Part shown: piece by piece, positions 58,681 to 64,000 of the stretch
Layout of the letters: the number at the start of each line of letters is the position of its first letter
Position numbering within the stretch: position 1 is the stretch's first letter
NCBI GenBank assembly: GCA_007922305.1
Contig: ML677386.1
Span: 12,815,830 to 12,879,829 of the forward strand
From: Dermatemys mawii
Lineage: Eukaryota > Chordata > Testudines > Dermatemydidae
Direction of reading: 5' to 3'
Length of the DNA: 64,000 bases
Made by a program: the position numbers and the translations under genes
Notes under the pieces: generated by a model
The model's input: only the letters and a program-made list of their open reading frames with translations
Told to the model about the DNA's origin: nothing
Databases searched by the model: none

Positions 58681-60914
58681 ATTTCTGTAGCACTGTCTTT
58701 AACCCCAGCCTCTTACTGTTACATTCTACAAAACTTTATTAATTTGGAGGTTTGGTTGATAATCTTCTCCTCTCCCCAAGTCACTTCTAAAATCTGGATT
58801 TTTTTAAAATGATCAGATCTTCATAACTATCTCCAGTTTCAGTAATATCTTCACAATATTGCTGACTAGGAAATATATATCAACTAAAGTTCAAATCTGG
58901 AACTGAGTTGAGAAGACTTAGATAAACAGGGAAGAGCTAAACAACTAATGGTCAGATATTATACATCCTTAAACAATAAAGAAATAGAGAAGTACTGGAT
59001 ATTCAAGAGAAATAGGAATTAGACTTTCAAAGTCTTGCAGAAGACAACAGGTGGGACAAATATCTTTCCAATTGTTCACACCACAACTTTCTCACCTTCT
59101 TGGGGAACATTCCATTGGATATGAATTATGCATTTCTACTAGACAGTTATCAAAAACAAAGAAATTCAACACTCCCCTCCTCCAATCTCCGCTACTATAA
59201 GTCAGCAACACATATATTTTGGGAAATGTTTTACCATGTGACAGTCCATTTAAAATACAAGACAAGAATCAAGAAATACAAGATGTGGAACAAATTAAAG
59301 CACAGATCTGATAGCCCCAGGAATAGTATGATGAAAGATGGACCTACTCTTCAGACCATAGGAAAGAACACAAACGCACTCACACAAAACCAACCACACA
59401 AGCTTGAACCCAAGCTAAAATATTAAAACAACAAGTCATAATGAATCAGGCTTTCCAGGCAATAATGACACATTCACATCAAAAGCCTTAAATGCCTACT
59501 CATATGAATGATGCCACACTCTCTTTATAGAAAGACTCACTTACATGCCTGCTTCTTGTTTACAAAGTGAAGTATTGTATACCAGCTCAACACTAACATA
59601 CTAGTGTGTACTATACTACTTTCTCTTTACATCATTTGCCTCTATAACGTCATGCGTAGTCTATGTTTCTATTTACATGTTACCTGTAAAACCTTAGGTA
59701 TATTCTTTGTGCCTTCATGTAACTTTCCTTTCAAATCACTAACAAAAGGTTGTGGAAAACTGCACACAGAAATCTGAAGGGTAGATTACAGCCTCCCACT
59801 GGAAATATTTCTGGGGGAGGGAATTACCATAAAGGACCCCTCAAGGAGATTCACCTATATTGTGTTTACTGTGTTAGGGCTCAATCCTGAGCTTCCAAAT
59901 GAGAGTTTTGCCTGAGTAAGGAGGGTGAGACAGAGCCCTGTGCTGGAAACAAAACTTCTCAATCAGGCAAGGAACAGCTTCATCAATACAACTAATTCTG
60001 GTCACCCCAAAATAAGTTATGCATCAGTCCTGTGCTTTTTAGTTCCACCACTGCACTTTATATTCTCATTCAAAACATATTTTTGTATATAGACCACTTC
60101 TGTGACGTTAATACAGTATCCTGTTACACCTGAAAATCATAGAATTTGCTTATTTCCTACAAAGTATCACTTCCTTGTGATGTGAACCATCTGTCAAATC
60201 TATAATTGAACATCCTTCAGTTGTTCCAGTGAGTGATGAGACTTCAAAAAGAGACAAAGTTCACAGACTGAGACTTATTTAACTGCAGGTTTTAAAAAAT
60301 AGCAGAAGCAGCAAACTCACACAGAAAGGTGCATGCATTTGCAGTCCTTGGGAAACAGTCATTGATGTATTAAGGCTGAAATTCATTCCTGTGTTAAGAG
60401 TCAGCACAGGAAGTTAACATGAAAGTTTAAGTGGGACTGACATGGTTCACAGGGCAATTTTTTCTTTCTTTCATTCTTCCTTCTGTCATTTTGTGGTGCA
60501 GCAACATCAGCATGTGAAGCTATGACCACTGCCTACCACATTAAATCTATATCCTCTCATCTTGCCCTATATCCTTAAAAAAATGCAGCCATTCTTTTTT
60601 AATGCTATCCCACTTCCCCGGTACTTTCACCAAACCTCTCAGACCACATTCTTATACTTTGAGGTATCTCAGTTCTTCATAAAGAATCATTCTTTCTGTA
60701 TAATTGTCACTGTATTGTCATAACAGATGATTGTCTGTTTCTTTAACTTTGCAGGTTTTGCACAAGCCATCTTGGCCCATCCCATTCAGGCCACTGTGAC
60801 CTGTTAACATTGTAAATATAGTTAACACTATGACAGAAGAAGTGGAGTAAGTATGACATTATCCTCAAGCTTAGGACATATTTCATAGAATCTTTGTCCT
60901 CTTTTCTCTTTGGC
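58681..60914. other. gene-free stretch
   Basis: AT-rich sequence. The 108-codon plus frame at 59100-59426 is lysine/asparagine-rich with no motif. No RNA gene or repeat was assigned. Confidence 0.4.
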
Positions 60915-61990
60915 CTATATTTCTTTTAATTCTCTCTTAAGTTCTGTCAAACTTTTGAAGACATATGCACTCAGAGGAATCTTTATATCAACCTCCTCAT
61001 TTATTAAGGCATTTTTCACTGCTTTATTTACCAGTTCACTGCCAGATATCCTGACGTGTGTTGGAATCCATGCTATTACTATATGTATACCTAGTTGTAC
61101 TATCTCCATAGTCAAGAACAATATTTTATTGATTAAGTCATTCCTGCTTTCCGAGCTTCTATTTCTGATTGCCATTATACCCAACAAAGAGTCAGACAGT
61201 ATAGCAGCTGTAGTTGAATGTACATCCCTTATCCAGGTTAGTGCCAACAGCAAGTCCACCGATTTGTCTGTTAAAATGGCTACAAAAATGGATAGTCTGA
61301 TAGATCTCCTAATTCCAAATTCAGGTATACAAAGGCCATTCCCGCTTTACTTGTCTTGTCATCTTTAGATCTGTCAGTGTAGATTTGGCAGGCTGACCCA
61401 ATTTGCCCTGTATACATCCATAAATTGTATCCATCATATTTAATGGTCCTGCTCTTCCATTTGTTTCATGGTATAAATTCTAAACCTGCAATTGGATGCA
61501 CAACTGTCCAACTATAATTTGATTTCCCGTGACCAAAGATTTTAATCTCTTCCAGTTCTGCCTTTTCACTCAAGGCTTTTATCCACCTTTTGACCCTAAT
61601 AGCATGTGGGAGTTTGTGGTATACAGTTACAACTTGTATACTTAATTCCCAACAGTCCTTGTACATTTGCTTAGTACTCTTATTTTTACTATTTCCATTT
61701 ATCTTAGCCCAAAAGGTTAAATCTAATAATTTCATATTTAAATTCATAGGTATTTTTCGGGTTGCTATGGGCATTACACAGAACAATGTCATAATACTCA
61801 TACCACATGTGATTCTCAGAACTTGGGTTTGAATCAGCTCTAATTTTTTGAGTGTTGAGTTAGAGACTGAGTTAAAGGTTTAGCATCCATAATCAATAAG
61901 TGGTCTTATTAATGCCCTACACAGCATCATCAAGATGTTTTTATTTGCATATCAATTGTTCATATTAATACTTTTAAGCCCATAAATGCT
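60915..61990 (-). pseudogene. RNase H-bearing LINE pol remnant (I/Nimb-like)
   Basis: Minus-strand remnant of a non-LTR retrotransposon polymerase with a ribonuclease H domain after the RT. In coding order: LIRPLIDYGC and LKKLELIQTQVLRITCGM (about 61955-61795) match the RT thumb/connection block. The frame 61801-61466 continues (MKLLDLTFWAKINGNSK, KDCWEL). QIYTDRSKDDKTSKAGMAFV (about 61385-61330) is RNase H motif 1, with its Asp at about 61374. In the frame 61259-60915, the family's catalytic Glu position is an Asp in SVDLLLALTWI. ILSDSLLGIMAI gives the second Asp (residue 23), and WIPTHVRISGSELVNKAVK the His, with Asn where the last Asp is expected. Stops and frameshifts separate the parts. 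A first RT half was not found. Confidence 0.78.
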
Positions 61991-62518
61991 TGGTATATGG
62001 ATGCTCTTTTAACAGGCACCTTTATTTGCATACAAACAAGGCTATTTGGCACTTATTCATAATAGTTCTCCCATATAAAAAGGTGTGATTTCCAAACAGG
62101 GAGAATAACTAATATGTGATTTAAGTGGACAGTCACACATCATGAATACACAACCTCAACTAGATGAAACTAACAGTTCATAAGCAATACCTAGGCTCAA
62201 CTTTTTCAAGTGAATTGTCAAACATTTCTGAATAGTGAGAAGATGATTGAAAATTGATCTATTTGTGAAGAATTTATAAATGCCGAAAAAAGGCTAAATT
62301 AGTTGCAGGATTTATTTGGAACTAAAATGGAGTGAACTCACCTTGGTACATCTAAATTTCAAAGTTGAAAATCTAATGAGAGTAAACACCCACTACCATC
62401 TTTACTGCCAGCATCTAGAGTAATATGCTTTTCATCATGGCAATCAGTACATTTAATCAATCAAATATTTCAGAAATATATTTTCTGCTTTTTTTAAAAA
62501 AAAAAAGCAGAAAGAGGA
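61991..62518. other. no feature seen
   Basis: May include further decayed LINE sequence upstream of the RNase H remnant. Nothing definite. Confidence 0.35.
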
Positions 62519-62775
62519 AGGATTGCTGTCTTGCTAAAGCTCTGGATTGGAATTCAAGAGCTCTGCAACAAACTATCTGTATAATCTTTAGCAAGTCTGG
62601 AGGATAGACTTTAACCAAAAAATTATTGGACTTAAGTTACTCCTGTAACTGGGTGAAATTTAATGACCTGTGATGTACAGGAGGTCAGATTAGATGATGT
62701 AAAGGTCTCCTTCTGGCCTTAAACTCTATGAAACTTCTGTAATCATCTGTAAAATGAGGATAGGATTCTACTCTT
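62519..62775 (+). mobile_element. MIR SINE split by a CR1 tail
   Basis: GGATTGCTGTCTTGCTAAAG, CTCTGGATTGGAATTCAAGA, GCTCTGCAACAAACTATCTG and AATCTTTAGCAAGTC (62519-62599) are the MIR head and core. The next MIR block, CATCTGTAAAATGAGGATAG, is found only at 62747, after the CR1 3' end at 62600-62746. CR1 therefore landed in an older MIR. Confidence 0.75.
62600..62746 (+). mobile_element. CR1 LINE 3' end
   Basis: GGTGAAATTTAATGACCTGT, ACAGGAGGTCAGATTAGATG, GGTCTCCTTCTGGCCTTAAA and CTCTATGAAACTTCTG: a classic CR1 tail with terminal octamer-like repeats. Strongly 5'-truncated. Confidence 0.9.
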
Positions 62776-62814
62776 TGTCTTCTCTGTTTAATTTGATAAC
62801 TTAAGTGGGACCTC

Positions 62815-63190
62815 AGTGAAGTATAGGCCTGGTCAGCGCTGTAACTAGGGTAGGGAGAGAAGATCAGCCATTCAGGGCACAGAGCAGATGCAGGTGCAAC
62901 AATGGGGAAGCACAGTATTGGGCCCAGCAGTCTCACACCTTCTTTCAGAATTGGGCTCAGCAGTGTTGCCCAGAGTCCAGGGGCATAGTTTGTGGGGGCA
63001 TTCTCCCCTGCACCAAGGAAAGACCTGGGCTGGGAGCAGGAGGATGGTCTGGAGGTGCTTCTCCTGCTGTGTACTTGCTGCCTCTTCAGCTGACCATCAC
63101 CTCCTAATTCCTCCTTCTGTTAGCATATGCTGCATCAACACTGGGGTGGAGGTAGGGAGTTATGCCACCATAAGCTCTGCAATTTAGATA
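62815..63190. repeat. possible GC-richer repeat fragment
   Basis: GGCCTGGTCAGCGCTGTAAC and TAGGGTAGGGAGAGAAG, with GGGGCATAGTTTGTGGGGGC downstream, resemble interiors of turtle MITEs from memory. Opposing frames here (62685-62936 and 62888-63187) carry no motif. Confidence 0.35.
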
Positions 63191-63563
63191 TGGCTTTAGT
63201 GTGTGTGATGCTATGGATATGAATGAATTACTTTGTAACAGTAGCACTTCTTCTGAATACTACAGTATATGGTGTAAAAGAAATGCAAGTTGCCATTTGA
63301 AAAAAATGTATATTTCTCTTTTGTGGCAAGCATTCTGAAAACGACAGGATTTATCACTGAAAAGACTGAGGCACCAGCCTTTTCTGAGTTAAAGAAACCT
63401 TGGAAAAAATAAAGAAGAAATGGTGGCTAGCACTGCACTAGCACAAAATGGGTATTTACTCCTGAACCAAGGATAAAATTAAAAAAATGCAGTGGCATTT
63501 TCTACAGAAATTCTGAAACAGATCATAAATGATTAAATCAAATGTCCTGAGGAAATACGGTAC

Positions 63564-63669
63564 CTTTATAGCGATAAATGGATCCAAAATATAGCTTGTT
63601 GTCTGAAGTGATACTCAGAGTTTCCCAATGAAATCTGAGTTGCTTGTCAGATTCACTGAACAGAAAAGG
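63564..63669 (-). CDS. candidate internal exon of an unidentified gene
   Basis: On the minus strand a branch-point-like TGTTAAC is followed by CCTTTCCCTTTTTTAATTTT and ACAG, a good polypyrimidine tract and acceptor. After 106 bases a donor AAAG|GTACCG follows. Only one frame is open: 35 codons plus one base, starting PFLFSESDKQ and ending YFGSIYRYK. The other two frames hit stops. The peptide is of mixed composition, unlike the low-complexity chance frames nearby. No repeat family explains the segment. If real, upstream exons lie at higher coordinates beyond the window or in undetected positions. The donor is non-ideal (GTACCG) and I do not recognise the protein, so the gene is left unnamed. 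Confidence 0.45.
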
Positions 63670-63689
63670 CTGTAAAATTAAAAAAGGGA

Positions 63690-64000
63690 AAGGTTAACAT
63701 TCATTTTGAGTTTCTTCAGCTTTTGTTTGATCAGTATGAATATTAAAACTGTATCTTATGCTCCATAGCACAGCCAGCCAGAGTAATCAGGCATGAAGTG
63801 TCAAGTCCAGGAAGTTCAAAGAGACAGAGTAGTTTACCACAGCCAAAGAGCTAAAAAACCCAGACAGGGTCAGTTCTATTTCTGAGGAGTCTGTTAAGTG
63901 ACTGCAAGGCTGAGAGGCTGTAACAAGACAGCCACTTTCTTGGCCAGACCACAGCATCAGTTAGCAATGCTGAGGGTTTTCCCAGCTCTTAAGCCCATAA
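63690..64000. other. right edge, no feature seen
   Basis: Would be intron upstream of the candidate minus-strand exon if that exon is real. No repeat was assigned. Confidence 0.35.

Noticed and set aside
59100..59426. 108-codon plus-strand frame rich in Lys/Asn/Thr
   Set aside because: Low-complexity composition in AT-rich DNA and no homology motif.
60700..60850. Possible acceptor TTAACTTTGCAG with downstream exon
   Set aside because: The following frames close within about 15 codons and no donor fits.
1..64000. CRISPR arrays, operons, phage or bacterial mobile elements
   Set aside because: No regularly spaced repeats, no dense gene packing; all mobile elements seen are eukaryotic.

Overview
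The window is vertebrate nuclear DNA, most likely from a turtle. There is no bacterial-style gene packing, no long open reading frame (the longest is about 177 codons and belongs to a dead transposase), and the DNA is AT-rich. The repeats are those of a non-avian sauropsid: CR1 LINE 3' ends, a tRNA-derived SINE whose tail matches the CR1 3' end (the 'tortoise Pol III SINE' type), MIR-type SINEs, L2/CR1-like LINE tails and a rich set of hAT-like MITEs. Several of these I recognise from memory as common turtle families. The species assignment is inference.

Layout. 1-9.4 kb: mostly anonymous DNA with an L2-like LINE tail (2520-2768), a CR1 3' UTR (3070-3489), the first of two copies of a ~778-bp repeat (4012-4788), a split MITE (7545-8172) and a CR1 reverse-transcriptase remnant (about 8800-9350). 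9.4-24 kb: anonymous DNA with MITEs at 15400, 17866/18131 (one nested in the other) and 20808, a tRNA SINE at 17366, and the second copy of the 778-bp repeat (23158-23936). 24.9-27.6 kb: a decayed ZMYM1/DUF4371-like hAT transposase split by a 279-bp MITE. 28.0-33 kb: a repeat with a hammerhead-like core, a GC-rich block with a 26-bp minisatellite and (AC)n/(ATTC)n arrays, and a ~0.9-kb LTR-like repeat. 34.3-35.6 kb: an RTE/endonuclease-RT type LINE split by a hAT MITE with perfect 8-bp target duplications. 38.8-48.4 kb: SINEs, a LINE RT split by a MITE (43142-43581), a ZBED-like hAT remnant (45853-46290) and inverted relatives of a 'TAGGTGCCT' repeat. 50-64 kb: MIRs, two small MITEs, a CR1 RT split by a 662-bp LTR-like insertion (57845-58506), a LINE fragment carrying an RNase H domain (60915-61990), a MIR split by a CR1 tail, and near the right edge a 106-bp candidate host-gene exon on the minus strand (63564-63669).

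No cellular gene is complete here. The window reads as a large intron or intergenic tract next to a minus-strand gene whose other exons would lie outside or undetected. Its main interest is the stack of nested insertions, many with readable target-site duplications, which gives a relative history of transposon activity. I saw no convincing previously undescribed system. The least routine items are the RNase H-bearing LINE, the hammerhead-like core and the candidate exon.
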